A stretch of 51,950 bases of DNA from Desertibacillus haloalkaliphilus (GCF_019039105.1 NZ_JAHPIV010000023.1:1-51950); one strand, 5' to 3'; positions 35,739 through 44,795 are shown, numbered from the stretch's first letter. Program-made: numbers and translations. Notes: generated from the sequence alone by a model not told the origin.

Positions 35739-36113
35739 ATGCAAAAGACACAACTAAAAAAAAGCGTACTAGAAGCAGAAATCAGCAAATCATTAACACA
35801 GTGGGAGAAAGAATACCTCGGACGTGGGTCAGTAAATGTAAAAACTGACATTGTCAGAAACATGATTATCGTCATATTAAAAGGGGTTCTTACACCTGCT
35901 GAAAAGGAACTTGCTAAAGATCCTCAAGGGATATTAGACATTAAAAAAACACGAGCAGCATTGATTGAGAGCGGCAACCAACAATTGAAATCAATTATTT
36001 ATGAGATGACAAACGAAGAAGTTGTTAGCTTTCATACAGATATAAGCGTTCATAACGGCGAACGTGTCATTGTATTTATGCTAAATGATAATCTTGAAAA
36101 AAAATTAATATGA
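35739..36113 (+). CDS. DUF2294 (YbcI-like) protein
   Basis: A 124-residue soluble protein. It matches the DUF2294 family over its length: SLTQWEKEYLGRGSVNVKTDIVRNMIIVILKGVLTPAEKELAK, a helix, and the conserved VSFHTDISVHNGERVIVFML tail. Its activity is unknown. In B. subtilis, to my recollection, the DUF2294 protein YbcI lies with the DAB-type inorganic-carbon transporter and a carbonic anhydrase-like gene. Here it precedes an SbtA-type bicarbonate permease. The ribosome site is GGGGGAG. A terminator hairpin follows at 36165, so this gene and sbtA are only partly co-transcribed, or have separate promoters. Confidence 0.85.
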   Translation: MQKTQLKKSVLEAEISKSLTQWEKEYLGRGSVNVKTDIVRNMIIVILKGVLTPAEKELAKDPQGILDIKKTRAALIESGNQQLKSIIYEMTNEEVVSFHTDISVHNGERVIVFMLNDNLEKKLI

Positions 36114-36164
36114 TTCCGGGAGATTCATTAAAACACCTTTAAGGTAAGGTGAGTTAATAATAGA

Positions 36165-36220
36165 CCGACATGACATAATAGGCGAAATTTATTTCCGCCA
36201 TTGTCTTGTCGGCTTTTTTT
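36165..36220 (+). terminator. Terminator between the DUF2294 gene and sbtA
   Basis: CCGACATGACA pairs with TGTCTTGTCGG, an inner GGCG/CGCC stem follows, and CTTTTTTT ends it. Read-through or a promoter between 36220 and 36258 would be needed to express sbtA from here. Confidence 0.8.
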
Positions 36221-36270
36221 ATGTCTCTGAACCGGACATAAAGAAAAGTTAAAAAAAGGTGGTAAAGAGT

Positions 36271-37284
36271 ATGATTGAAATTATTACTGAGAATCTTTTA
36301 TCTCCTGTCGTCTTATTCTTTGTACTTGGTTTGATTGCAGCGATTTTCAAGTCAGACTTAACGTTTCCCAAAGGTTTAAGTGAAGCTTTAAGTATTTATT
36401 TATTAGTAGCGATCGGGCTTAAAGGCGGGATTGAACTTTCTAATTATACACTAGAAGCAGTGATTCAACCGATTGCAGGTACCTTATTTCTAGGGATTGC
36501 CACTCCAATCCTGACGCTAATTATTCTCCGCTTCACTCTAAAACTAGACATCAATAACGCGATTGGTTTAGCCGCGACGTATGGATCAGTAAGTATTGTT
36601 ACGTATGGTGCTGCCTTATCCTTTTTAGAGAACCACAGCATAGGCTATGAAAGCTTCATGAATGCAATGGTTGTTCTAATGGAAATCCCAGCGATCCTTG
36701 TTGCTCTTTTTATTTACGGAGCCATTAAAACGACGAAAAAACAACCAATGGCCCCTACAAAACAGGTAGGGATTACAGCCACACCAGGACTTTCATGGAT
36801 CGATAAAGATGTCTTAAAAGAAAGCTTTTTTGGAAAAAGTGTTCTTTTATTAGTTGGAAGCTTATTTATTGGACTTATTGTTGGAAAAGATGGGCTCCCT
36901 GTCATCGAACCTTTATTCATTGATTTGTACAACAGTGTCCTCATGTTATTCCTATTGAACATGGGAATTATGGCTGGAGAACGGTTAGATCTCATTAAAA
37001 AACATGGCATAAAACTTGTTTTGTTTGGTATTTGTATCCCAATCCTTTATGGAGTGATCGGTGTACTCGTTGGTTATGCCGTGAACCTATCACTTGGGGG
37101 AATGACTTTAATGGGGGTACTTGCTGCAAGTGCATCCTATATCGCTGCACCAGCTGCTCTGAAAACGAGTGTTCCTCATGCAAATCCATCGATTTATTTA
37201 GGTTTAGCTTTAGGAATCACCTTTCCATTTAACCTAATCTTAGGTATTCCTATCTATTTTACGGTCGCACAGTGGATCGCTTAA
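36271..37284 (+). CDS. Sodium-dependent bicarbonate permease, SbtA family (DUF897)
   Basis: A 337-residue membrane protein with about ten helices in two halves. It shows the SbtA pattern: LSPVVLFFVLGLIAAIFKSDL at the start, the KGGIEL motif near residue 50, GLAATYGSVSIVTYGAALSFLE near 110, and GVLAASASYIAAPAALKTSVPHANPSIYLGLALGITFPFNLILGIPIY near the end. The cyanobacterial SbtA is a high-affinity Na+/HCO3- symporter gated by the PII-like SbtB. No SbtB gene is present; instead a carbonic-anhydrase-like gene follows 64 bp later. The start is the ATG at 36271, 8 nt after AGGTGG. Bicarbonate transport is by family; the organism's use may be anaplerosis at high pH. Confidence 0.85.
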   Translation: MIEIITENLLSPVVLFFVLGLIAAIFKSDLTFPKGLSEALSIYLLVAIGLKGGIELSNYTLEAVIQPIAGTLFLGIATPILTLIILRFTLKLDINNAIGLAATYGSVSIVTYGAALSFLENHSIGYESFMNAMVVLMEIPAILVALFIYGAIKTTKKQPMAPTKQVGITATPGLSWIDKDVLKESFFGKSVLLLVGSLFIGLIVGKDGLPVIEPLFIDLYNSVLMLFLLNMGIMAGERLDLIKKHGIKLVLFGICIPILYGVIGVLVGYAVNLSLGGMTLMGVLAASASYIAAPAALKTSVPHANPSIYLGLALGITFPFNLILGIPIYFTVAQWIA

Positions 37285-37348
37285 AAAAATACTCCCTATT
37301 AGTACCATCCATTAGCGAATGTGAGATCATTAAAGGAGGATTTTTCAG

Positions 37349-37873
37349 ATGGAATTAACAAAAGAAACGCAAGCCACGACGACAAAGAAGCTATTTATTA
37401 CATGTTTAGACCACGACATCAAACCATTCATTCTCGATGAATTAAATATTCGTTCAACAGAAATGATCGTCTTAAAAAGCTATGATAACGTCATTTCTCA
37501 CCCATTTGATAGTATAATAAGAAATATTATTATTAGTATTTATGAAAACAATGTTGATGAAATTTATATCATCGGTGAGCAAGAAGCTAAACGACGAACG
37601 CTGGATCGAGAGCTGATCATGCGCAAAATGAATGATGATGGCATCACAAAGAATGCCATCAAAACTCTTGAATATTTAAAAGACCCTATCGGTGAAGATA
37701 TGTATCAATGGTTAGTAGGAGATGAGAACTGCATCGAATCTGCTATTAAAAAAAGCAAAGCAACCATTAGCAATCACCCACTCATCCCTAACCGAATTAG
37801 CGTCCGTGGGTTGCTAGTTAATAACGAAAAAGAAACAGTGACATATTTAGAAGATCAATTTGCAAACCAATAA
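37349..37873 (+). CDS. Beta-carbonic-anhydrase-like protein lacking Zn ligands
   Basis: A 174-residue protein with the beta-carbonic anhydrase outline: FITCLDHDIKPF near residue 16, the helix FDSIIRNIIISIYENNVDEIYIIG, and the C-terminal ISNHPLIPNRISVRGLLVNN. In active enzymes the Zn ligands are CxDxR and later HxxC. Here Cys19 and Asp21 remain, but Arg is replaced by Asp23, and the HxxC motif reads Glu77-x-x-Ala80. Two of three Zn ligands are lost, so hydration of CO2 is unlikely. AAAGGAGG precedes the ATG. It follows sbtA without a terminator, so it may act as a partner or sensor of the permease. That role is inferred. Confidence 0.7.
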   Translation: MELTKETQATTTKKLFITCLDHDIKPFILDELNIRSTEMIVLKSYDNVISHPFDSIIRNIIISIYENNVDEIYIIGEQEAKRRTLDRELIMRKMNDDGITKNAIKTLEYLKDPIGEDMYQWLVGDENCIESAIKKSKATISNHPLIPNRISVRGLLVNNEKETVTYLEDQFANQ

Positions 37874-37960
37874 TAAAGAGGCTAGGACAACAGATAACAG
37901 GTTCAGTTTTGGGAGGGAAAACGTTAATTCGCAGGTTAAATAGCATTACAATTAGCATAC

Positions 37961-37992
37961 AAAAACGCACAGATTTTTTTCTGTGCGTTTTT
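37961..37992. terminator. Perfect bidirectional terminator after the carbonic-anhydrase-like gene
   Basis: AAAAACGCACAG and CTGTGCGTTTTT form a perfect 12-bp stem around an 8-nt loop, with A- and T-runs on both sides. It closes the DUF2294-sbtA locus. Confidence 0.85.
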
Positions 37993-38300
37993 ACTCATAT
38001 TTTCTTCCCTTGTTGAACTAAGATATCCATTGGTTGAAGATGTCGCTATACCGACGAAAATAGTTCGTATATTTTTATGAAGGACATTTCTACTGCAATT
38101 TCCAACTTCTTTGTCCTTCATCGCCTTTATGAAGGACATTTCTACTGCGATTTCCAACTCCTTTGTCCTTCATCACCTTTATGAAGGACATTTCTACTGC
38201 GATTCCGGCCTTTTATGTAAATTGTCATTTTCTCTGACAAAACTGAACCCATTACTCACTGGAAAATTTCTATTTTCCAAATATTTTTACTATTCTTAAT
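37993..38300. repeat. 52-bp palindromic tandem repeat, three copies (38077-38206)
   Basis: ATGAAGGACA starts at 38077, 38129 and 38181, a period of exactly 52 bp. Each unit joins TGTCCTTCAT to ATGAAGGACA across 6-7 nt (a 10-bp hairpin), separated by an inner segment TTTCTACTGCRATTTCCAAC. The short open frames here are by-products of the repeat. The same core recurs at 48149-48490 with a different inner segment. Confidence 0.9.
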
Positions 38301-38301
38301 C

Positions 38302-38330
38302 AAAAAAATAACCCTAAGTCATTTAGAGTT
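38302..38330 (-). terminator. Terminator of the tRNA operon
   Basis: On the minus strand AACTCTAA pairs with TTAGGGTT (one mismatch), followed by ATTTTTTT, 36 nt after the tRNA-Asp 3' end. Confidence 0.7.
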
Positions 38331-38365
38331 TCTTTTACTACCTTGCATTATTATTTTAATAAATA

Positions 38366-38442
38366 TGGCGGTCCGGACGGGACTCGAACCCGCGACCTCC
38401 TGCGTGACAGGCAGGCATTCTAACCAACTGAACTACCGGACC
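38366..38442 (-). tRNA. tRNA-Asp (anticodon GUC)
   Basis: On the minus strand GGTCCGG at the 5' end pairs with CCGGACC before GCCA; the T-arm GGGTTCGAGTCCC and the anticodon loop CTGTCAC (GTC) are clear. CCA is encoded; 77 nt. Confidence 0.97.
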
Positions 38443-38508
38443 AGATATGATATTTACTGATGTTGACTTGCAGTGATGTGTTACACCATTGTATCGTCAA
38501 CTTAAATA

Positions 38509-38584
38509 TGGTGGAGGATGACGGGATCGAACCGCCGACCCCCTGCTTGTAAGGCAGGTGCTCTCCCAGCTGAGCTAATCCTCC
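38509..38584 (-). tRNA. tRNA-Val (anticodon UAC)
   Basis: Acceptor stem GGAGGAT/ATCCTCC, D-arm GCTCAGCTGGGAGAGC, anticodon loop CTTACAA (TAC), T-arm with GGTTCGATCC, encoded CCA; 76 nt. Confidence 0.97.
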
Positions 38585-38590
38585 ATATGT

Positions 38591-38665
38591 TGGTGACCCG
38601 TACGGGATTCGAACCCGTGTTACCGCCGTGAAAGGGCGGTGTCTTAACCACTTGACCAACGGGCC
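38591..38665 (-). tRNA. tRNA-Glu (anticodon UUC)
   Basis: Acceptor stem GGCCCGT/ACGGGTC, anticodon loop CTTTCAC (TTC), T-arm GGGTTCGAATCCC, encoded CCA; 75 nt. It is the first of the Glu-Val-Asp operon. Confidence 0.97.
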
Positions 38666-38694
38666 AAACTGTTTTCTCTCAACTTGATAATGTT

Positions 38695-38723
38695 ATTATA
38701 TAAAACTATTTTAAAAAAGTAAA
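38695..38723 (-). promoter_or_regulatory. Promoter of the tRNA-Glu-Val-Asp operon
   Basis: On the minus strand TTTACT and a perfect TATAAT are 17 bp apart, 30 bp before tRNA-Glu. Confidence 0.65.
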
Positions 38724-38888
38724 TAGCTTTTTTTATATTTTTTTATTTTTATTTCATTCGTGGTAACGAGATCGTTTCCACAATTATCTTCTAAGTGTAT
38801 AACCTCTTATCAGCTAAGGAAATATATGAATACCATCTACTTTCACCCACTACATGTATTAAACTTTGATCATCTACAGGAGGCTTTT

Positions 38889-40442
38889 ATGAGTGAAACA
38901 AACGAAGTAAATGAGAATATGCCAAAGTACCCTGAACCTTATTGGACGGACTCTGTTGATGTCAAGTCCTTCCCGAAACTAAAAGAGGATATTAAAGTTG
39001 ACATAGCGATTGTTGGCGGTGGAATTACTGGGATTACGACTGCGTATCTCCTAGTCAAAGCAGGAATGAACGTTGCACTTGTTGACGCAGACAACATTTT
39101 GAATGGTACTACCGGTCATACAACAGCAAAAGTCACCTCACAACACGACATTATCTATAATGAATTAGTTCACCACTTTGGCCAAGAAAAAGCAAAGCTT
39201 TACTATCAAGCAACAAATGATTCTTATCGTTTTATTAAAGATACCGTCAATGAGTTTGATATTGACTGTGACTTCACCGAAGAGGATGCGTACATTTACA
39301 CTAATTCAGATAAATATGTGATTGATTTAATGAATGAATACCGTACGTACGAACAACTAGGGATTGATGGTGCTTATTTAGAAAACATCCCTCTACCTAT
39401 CGATATCAAAGCAGCGATCGTCATGAAAAATCAAGCGCAATTCCATCCCTTGAAGTACTTAGAACACCTTGTTCATTATATCGTTGATCATGGCGGTGCG
39501 ATCTACGAGAACACTACAGCCGTTGATATCGAGGACGACCTGTATCCAAAAGTTGTAACGAGAGACGGTTATAAAATCAAATGCGATAAGGTGATTAGTT
39601 GTTCACATTTCCCATTTTACGATAAACAGAGCTTTTATTTTTCACGCATGTATGCGGATCGATCTTACGTGTTAGCCGCAACGGTTAAGGCGGATTATCC
39701 TGGCGGTATGTATTTGAGTGCAGAGCAACCGACACGATCACTCCGCTCAACACCCTATAACGGTGAGAACCTTATTCTTATTGGTGGTGAGGGTCATAAA
39801 GCAGGTCAAGGGAAACCGATGATCAATCATTATCAAGCACTTGAAGCATTTGGTGAAGACCTATTTGGCATTAAAGAAATTCCTTATCGTTGGTCCACTC
39901 AAGACTTAACGACCTTAGATAAAGTGCCATATATCGGACAACTTACATCAAAGACTGAAAATATATTTGTGGCGACTGGGTACCGAAAATGGGGAATGAC
40001 AAATGGAACAGCAGCCGCACTTGTATTAAGAGATTTAGTTACGCAACGAACAAGTCCATACAAAGACTTGTATTCACCTTCACGCTTTTATAGTGATCCA
40101 AGTCTTAAATACTTCTTAAATGAAAATGCCGATGTGGCCAAACATTTAATTCAAGGAAAATTAGAGTTTGCCCTTGATTTACGTAAGCCTGAAGAATTAA
40201 GTGAAGATGAGGGAAGTGCCGTTAAAGTTAACGGAAAAAGAGCTGGTGCCTATCGAGATACAGACGGACAGCTACACATCGTTGATACGACATGCACCCA
40301 TATGTATTGTGAAGTTGAATGGAATAGTGGTGATCGTACGTGGGATTGTCCTTGTCATGGTTCAAGATACTCGATCGAAGGTGAAGTCATTGAAGGGCCA
40401 GCAAAAAAACCGTTACAAAAAATAGAAAAAACAGCTGAATAA
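38889..40442 (+). CDS. FAD oxidoreductase with C-terminal Rieske domain, YhfW-like
   Basis: A 517-residue fusion. The N-terminal part is a DAO-type flavoprotein: DIAIVGGGITGITTAYLLVKAGMNVALVDAD near residue 38, with NGTTGHTTAKVTSQHD after it. The C-terminal 110 residues form a Rieske [2Fe-2S] domain with both ligand loops, CTHMYCE and CPCHGSRYS. B. subtilis YhfW has the same arrangement; the substrate is unknown. The ATG at 38889 follows AGGAGG, whereas the 43 upstream codons open in frame are not supported. It lies 30 bp ahead of hisJ, so the two may be co-transcribed by chance or read-through. Confidence 0.88.
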   Translation: MSETNEVNENMPKYPEPYWTDSVDVKSFPKLKEDIKVDIAIVGGGITGITTAYLLVKAGMNVALVDADNILNGTTGHTTAKVTSQHDIIYNELVHHFGQEKAKLYYQATNDSYRFIKDTVNEFDIDCDFTEEDAYIYTNSDKYVIDLMNEYRTYEQLGIDGAYLENIPLPIDIKAAIVMKNQAQFHPLKYLEHLVHYIVDHGGAIYENTTAVDIEDDLYPKVVTRDGYKIKCDKVISCSHFPFYDKQSFYFSRMYADRSYVLAATVKADYPGGMYLSAEQPTRSLRSTPYNGENLILIGGEGHKAGQGKPMINHYQALEAFGEDLFGIKEIPYRWSTQDLTTLDKVPYIGQLTSKTENIFVATGYRKWGMTNGTAAALVLRDLVTQRTSPYKDLYSPSRFYSDPSLKYFLNENADVAKHLIQGKLEFALDLRKPEELSEDEGSAVKVNGKRAGAYRDTDGQLHIVDTTCTHMYCEVEWNSGDRTWDCPCHGSRYSIEGEVIEGPAKKPLQKIEKTAE

Positions 40443-40472
40443 CCAATCTTTATAAACAAAAGGTGATGAATA

Positions 40473-41282
40473 ATGACCGTATTTGACTTACATACTCATC
40501 ACGAACGTTGTGGTCATGCGAAGGGAACGATCGAAGACTATATCACCGCAGCGATTTCAAATGGGTTAGATGTTATTGGTATCGCTGATCATTCGCCATA
40601 CTTCCATTCCAAAGAGGACCACCCCTCTCCTGGTGTGACGATGGCCAAAAGTCAATTTAATGACTATGTAAACGAAGTCTTAACCTTTAAAGAAAAATAT
40701 CGCGATAAAATCGATGTGTTACTTGGGATTGAATGTGACTATTTTCCTGCCCATATGGAGAGTTACCGTCAAGCGGTACGTAATATACCGTTTGACTACA
40801 TTATTGGTTCCGTGCACTTCGTTGATGACATCAGCATTTTTAAAAAAGGGCGTTGGGAAGGACTGACTAAGGAACAAAAAATAAAAACAAAAGAAAGCTA
40901 TTACTCCCTAATTGAACAGTCGGCACGGTCAGGAATGTTCCAAGTCCTCGGTCACATTGATGCGATGAAAGGTTTCTATCCTCAGTTTTCTGAGATCGAA
41001 ACTGATGTCATTGACCAAACATTACAGGTGATTGCCGACCACGAGTTAGTCATTGAGGTTAATACGTCTGGAAAAACTAAAGATTCCGGTGGCTGGTACC
41101 CATCCGACGAGATTCTCGAGCGGGCTCTTTTTCACAATGTTTCAGTTACCTTCGGCTCAGATGCCCATGTACCTGAGCGGGTTGGTGATGAATTTAATAT
41201 CGTTACCAAACGATTAAAAGAGATCGGCTATCATGAATGGGTATATTTTGTAGACCAAAAGAAAGTACCAGTTCCGATCTAG
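40473..41282 (+). CDS. hisJ: Histidinol-phosphate phosphatase, PHP-domain (HisJ family)
   Basis: A 269-residue metal-dependent phosphatase of the PHP superfamily, the size of B. subtilis HisJ (268). The metal-binding motifs are DLHTHHERCGH at the start, GIADHSPYF near residue 38, GIECDYF near 88, GSVHFVDD, GHIDAMK and FGSDAH near 226. It catalyses the step before the last in histidine synthesis. No other his gene is near. AAAGGTGATG lies before the ATG. A terminator follows. Confidence 0.9.
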   Translation: MTVFDLHTHHERCGHAKGTIEDYITAAISNGLDVIGIADHSPYFHSKEDHPSPGVTMAKSQFNDYVNEVLTFKEKYRDKIDVLLGIECDYFPAHMESYRQAVRNIPFDYIIGSVHFVDDISIFKKGRWEGLTKEQKIKTKESYYSLIEQSARSGMFQVLGHIDAMKGFYPQFSEIETDVIDQTLQVIADHELVIEVNTSGKTKDSGGWYPSDEILERALFHNVSVTFGSDAHVPERVGDEFNIVTKRLKEIGYHEWVYFVDQKKVPVPI

Positions 41283-41290
41283 TACAAAAA

Positions 41291-41338
41291 GGAGCCCTCA
41301 ACGGTTCGTATTTCAACCGCTAGGGCTCCTCTATTTTT
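41291..41338. terminator. Bidirectional terminator between hisJ and glcB
   Basis: GGAGCCCT pairs with AGGGCTCC, the inner ACGGTT pairs with AACCG, and T-runs lie on both sides. It serves the two convergent genes. Confidence 0.8.
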
Positions 41339-41345
41339 ATACCCG

Positions 41346-43523
41346 TTATTGTGTTACAAATTTCTCTTTTGCTTCAATACGACGACGATGTAAAATCGGT
41401 TCAGTGTATCCGCTAGGTTGGTCATATCCTTTGAAAATGAGATCACTTGCTGCCTGGAAGGCCACCGAGTTCTCATAGTTATCAGCCATCGGTCGGTATG
41501 AAGAATCACCAGCGTTTTGCTCATCAACAACCTTCGCCATTCGTTTTAAGGTCTCTAACACTTGTTCCTCTGTACAAATTCCATGGTGTAACCAGTTTGC
41601 CATATGCTGACTAGAAATACGGAGCGTTGCACGGTCTTCCATTAAGCCAACGTTATTAATATCAGGAACTTTTGAACATCCAACACCTTGGTCAATCCAA
41701 CGAACAACATATCCAAGGACACCTTGAGCATTATTGTCTAGTTCATGCTGGATTTCTTCGGCACTCCATTGCGGATTCTCGGCTACCGGCACTTGTAAAA
41801 TATCGTCTTTTAAGTCTGTGATTTTGCCCTTAAGTTCCGTTTGAACACTCGGAACATCGACTTGATGGTAATGCATGGCATGTAACGTTGCTGCTGTCGG
41901 TGACGGAACCCATGCTGTATTAGCACCAGCATGTAATTGGCCAACCTTTTGCTCTAGCATATCTCCCATAAGGTCTGGCATTGCCCACATCCCTTTTCCG
42001 ATTTGCGCGCGCCCAGAAAGTCCACAAGCTAAACCGACGTTAACATTTGATTTTTCATAGGATTGTAACCACGTTGAATTCTTCATCTCACTTTTGCGGA
42101 TCATCGGCCCTGCTTCCATTGACGTGTGGATTTCATCACCTGTGCGATCCAAAAATCCTGTATTAATAAATACTGCTCGTTCCTTCACTTCTTTTAGGCA
42201 TGCCTTTAAGTTTAATGAAGTACGGCGCTCTTCATCCATAACCCCGATCTTAAGCGTATGTCGTTCTAAACCAAGGACATCCTCAATACGGCTAAATAAT
42301 TTGTTACTAAACGCTACCTCTTTAGAGCCATGCATTTTTGGTTTAACAATATAGACAGAGCCTTTCGTTGAGTTTTGATAATCGCTATTTTTTAATAAAT
42401 CATGCTTTGCAATTACACTCGTGATCATCCCGTCTAAGATGCCTTCAGGAACTTCTTCACCGTTTTGATCCAAAACAGCATTATTGGTCATTAAATGTCC
42501 AACATTACGGACAAACATCAGCGAACGTCCCGATAAAGTGAGTTCTCCTCCCGTTATCGATGAATACGCACGGTCTGGGTTTAACTTACGAGTAACATCC
42601 TGATCGCCCTTTTTGAACGTTGCTTGAATGTCACCTTTCATTAACCCTAACCAGTTCCGATAAACCTCTGTTTTATCTTCAGCATCAACCGCAGCAACAG
42701 AATCTTCACAATCCATGATCGTTGTAATCGCTGATTCTAACAACAGATCTTTTACACCTGCTTCATCAGATTTACCGATTGGATGAGTACGATCAATCTG
42801 GATTTCAACGTGCAATCCATGATTTTTTAGTAAAACAGCAGATGGGTCACTAGGTTGCCCTTGATAACCAACCAATTGAGAACCATTCTTTAATCCTGTT
42901 GTCTCTCCATTGCGTAGGAACGCCTTTAGGTTACCATCAGCAATGACGTATTGAACCACATCACCATGAGATTGCTCGTTTAATGGGGCCGTTTGATCTA
43001 GAAATTCTTTTGCATAACGAATCACCTTCTCGCCACGAGTCGGATTGTATGACGTCCCTCGTTCTGCACCATCCTCTTCACTGATTGCATCCGTTCCATA
43101 AAGCGCATCATACAAACTTCCCCAACGAGCATTAGCGGCATTAATCGCATAACGCGAATTATTGACAGGAACGACTAGCTGCGGACCAGCTTGAATCGCA
43201 ATTTCATCGTCAACATTCGTTGTTGTTATTTCAAAATCTTCCACTTCCGGTTCTAAGTATCCAATCTCCTCTAAAAATGTTTTATATGTCTTAAAATCAA
43301 TTGATCCTTTATTGCCTTTATGCCACTCACTAATTTTTCGTTGCAAATCTTCCCGTTCCACTAATAACGCTTTATTTTCAGGCGCTAATTCATGAACAAC
43401 TGTGTTCAACCCCGACCAAAACTGTTCACTAGAAACACCCGTACCAGGTAAAGCTTCTGAATTAATAAACTCATATAAAACCGATGCTACTTGTAGATTT
43501 TCAACTTTTACATAGTTTCCCAT
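41346..43523 (-). CDS. glcB: Malate synthase G
   Basis: A 725-residue enzyme condensing glyoxylate and acetyl-CoA to malate, the usual length of the monomeric G isoform. Clear segments are [17 protein letters not shown] near 132, [23 protein letters not shown] with the Mg-binding Glu and Asp near 250, [26 protein letters not shown] and [14 protein letters not shown] near 440. The ATG at 43523 has GGGGGAAG 6 nt upstream; a start at 43559 lacks this. No isocitrate lyase gene is nearby, so the enzyme may serve glyoxylate from glycolate or purine breakdown. A LysR gene is divergent from it and may control it. Confidence 0.96.
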   Translation of the reverse strand: MGNYVKVENLQVASVLYEFINSEALPGTGVSSEQFWSGLNTVVHELAPENKALLVEREDLQRKISEWHKGNKGSIDFKTYKTFLEEIGYLEPEVEDFEITTTNVDDEIAIQAGPQLVVPVNNSRYAINAANARWGSLYDALYGTDAISEEDGAERGTSYNPTRGEKVIRYAKEFLDQTAPLNEQSHGDVVQYVIADGNLKAFLRNGETTGLKNGSQLVGYQGQPSDPSAVLLKNHGLHVEIQIDRTHPIGKSDEAGVKDLLLESAITTIMDCEDSVAAVDAEDKTEVYRNWLGLMKGDIQATFKKGDQDVTRKLNPDRAYSSITGGELTLSGRSLMFVRNVGHLMTNNAVLDQNGEEVPEGILDGMITSVIAKHDLLKNSDYQNSTKGSVYIVKPKMHGSKEVAFSNKLFSRIEDVLGLERHTLKIGVMDEERRTSLNLKACLKEVKERAVFINTGFLDRTGDEIHTSMEAGPMIRKSEMKNSTWLQSYEKSNVNVGLACGLSGRAQIGKGMWAMPDLMGDMLEQKVGQLHAGANTAWVPSPTAATLHAMHYHQVDVPSVQTELKGKITDLKDDILQVPVAENPQWSAEEIQHELDNNAQGVLGYVVRWIDQGVGCSKVPDINNVGLMEDRATLRISSQHMANWLHHGICTEEQVLETLKRMAKVVDEQNAGDSSYRPMADNYENSVAFQAASDLIFKGYDQPSGYTEPILHRRRIEAKEKFVTQ

Positions 43524-43577
43524 AAACTGCTTCCCCCATTCAATTTCGTCTTTGTTCATCCATTATATAATACTCAC

Positions 43578-43671
43578 TATCTATTATACTACACAAAACA
43601 CTTTTAACCTCTGTTATATTATAATATATTGCTATGGTATAATCAAAATACATATTTTAAATATCTATTAT
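43578..43671. promoter_or_regulatory. Duplicated TATCTATTAT motif in the glcB-lysR divergent region
   Basis: The decamer TATCTATTAT occurs at 43578-43587 and 43662-43671, 84 bp apart, close to eight helical turns. A near-perfect palindrome (TATATTATAATATA) lies between them. The pair may be sites for the divergent LysR-type protein. The region is AT-rich, so a chance decamer repeat is possible. Confidence 0.4.
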
Positions 43672-43707
43672 GCACAAAAGTTATAGATGGAAGGTGGACA
43701 TCGGATT

Positions 43708-44607
43708 ATGGACATTCGTCAACTTGAATATTTCTCTGCTGTTGCCAGTCACTTAAGTTTCACAAAGGCATCAAAAACACTGCACGTTTCTCAACCATCA
43801 ATTAGTAAGGCTATAAAAAACTTAGAAGATGAACTCGGCGTTCCATTGTTTTACCGATCACCGAAACGTCTCGAACTAACCGATGCAGGCAAAGCAGTAT
43901 TAGTGAATGCCAAACACGTCTTAGAAGCCTTTGAGCAGTTAACTACCGAACTAACCGATGTCATCGAATTAAAAAAAGGGGAAATTAACATTGGCATACC
44001 GCCAATTGTTGGGGCAACATTTTTTTCACAAGTCGTAAAATATTTTAAAGAACAGTACCCACACATCAACATTAAACTAACTGAAGTAGGCACCAAGAAA
44101 ATAAAAGAAGGGGTTGAAAACGGTTCACTAGACATCGGATTAATTTGTTCAATCCCAAAGACAAACCAAAGCTTTGAAACGTTAAAACTCTCGAAAGATC
44201 CCTTGCAGCTTGTCGTCTACAAAGACCACCACTTAGCTTCACAAACAAAGATTCACTTCTCTACTTTAGCAACGGAATCATTTATCTTATATCGTGAAGA
44301 CTTTTCTCTTCACGATACGATCATCGAGCAATGTTTGCAGAATGGCTTCCAACCACAAATTATCTGCGAAAGCTCACAACGCGATTTTATGATCGAAATG
44401 GTGGCAGCAAAGTTAGGTATTGCCCTACTCCCGAGTAAAGTCTGTGAACAAATTACGAATAAGCATATTCGAGTTATCCCCTTAAGCGATACAGACTTAC
44501 ATTTAGAGTTAGGCCTCGTCTGGAGAAAAGATAAGTACCTCCCATTTGCAGCACGTCAATTAATCGATACTGCACACCACCTGATTTTAACAAAAGAACA
44601 AATATAA
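43708..44607 (+). CDS. LysR-family transcriptional regulator
   Basis: A 299-residue regulator. The N-terminal winged helix is textbook: MDIRQLEYFSAVASHLSFTKASKTLHVSQPSISKAIKNLEDELGVPLFYR, then a linker and a two-lobe effector domain (INIGIPPIVGATFFSQVVKYF, GLVWRKDKYLPFAARQLI). The effector is unknown, but the gene is divergent from malate synthase G and so may respond to glyoxylate, acetate or a related acid. The ATG at 43708 follows GGAAGGTGG. LysR proteins usually control the divergent gene and their own gene. Confidence 0.92.
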   Translation: MDIRQLEYFSAVASHLSFTKASKTLHVSQPSISKAIKNLEDELGVPLFYRSPKRLELTDAGKAVLVNAKHVLEAFEQLTTELTDVIELKKGEINIGIPPIVGATFFSQVVKYFKEQYPHINIKLTEVGTKKIKEGVENGSLDIGLICSIPKTNQSFETLKLSKDPLQLVVYKDHHLASQTKIHFSTLATESFILYREDFSLHDTIIEQCLQNGFQPQIICESSQRDFMIEMVAAKLGIALLPSKVCEQITNKHIRVIPLSDTDLHLELGLVWRKDKYLPFAARQLIDTAHHLILTKEQI

Positions 44608-44614
44608 AAAATGG

Positions 44615-44656
44615 TAACCCGTCCGATCAATCAAACCCGATCGTGACGGTTTTTTT
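44615..44656 (+). terminator. Terminator of the LysR gene
   Basis: AACCCGTC pairs with GACGGTT and GATC with GATC inside; TTTTTTT follows. Confidence 0.8.
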
Positions 44657-44690
44657 ATAGGTACACCCTAATCTTTTCCACAAAAGACTC

Positions 44691-44748
44691 TTTACGAATG
44701 CGCACCACTCCTTTATACTATATCTGTATTAAACGTTGTAATACAGAT
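44691..44748 (+). promoter_or_regulatory. Promoter and operator of the GntR-ABC operon
   Basis: TTTACG (44691-44696), 17 bp, TATACT (44714-44719). Right after the -10 comes an inverted repeat: ATCTGTATTA (44722-44731), 7 bp, TAATACAGAT (44739-44748), a perfect 10-bp arm on each side over the expected start site. This is where a YtrA-type GntR repressor would act on its own operon. Confidence 0.75.
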
Positions 44749-44795
44749 GGTACAAGTAATACAGCAGATCCAAGTACATATAAAGGAGGGGTCGA

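Noticed and set aside
38111-38299. 62-residue open frame in the 52-bp array
   Set aside because: It is a read-through of the tandem repeat, without a ribosome site or protein-like conservation.
38420-38659. 79-residue open frame on the minus strand
   Set aside because: It runs through tRNA-Asp, tRNA-Val and tRNA-Glu; the protein-like stretch is a by-product of tRNA sequence.
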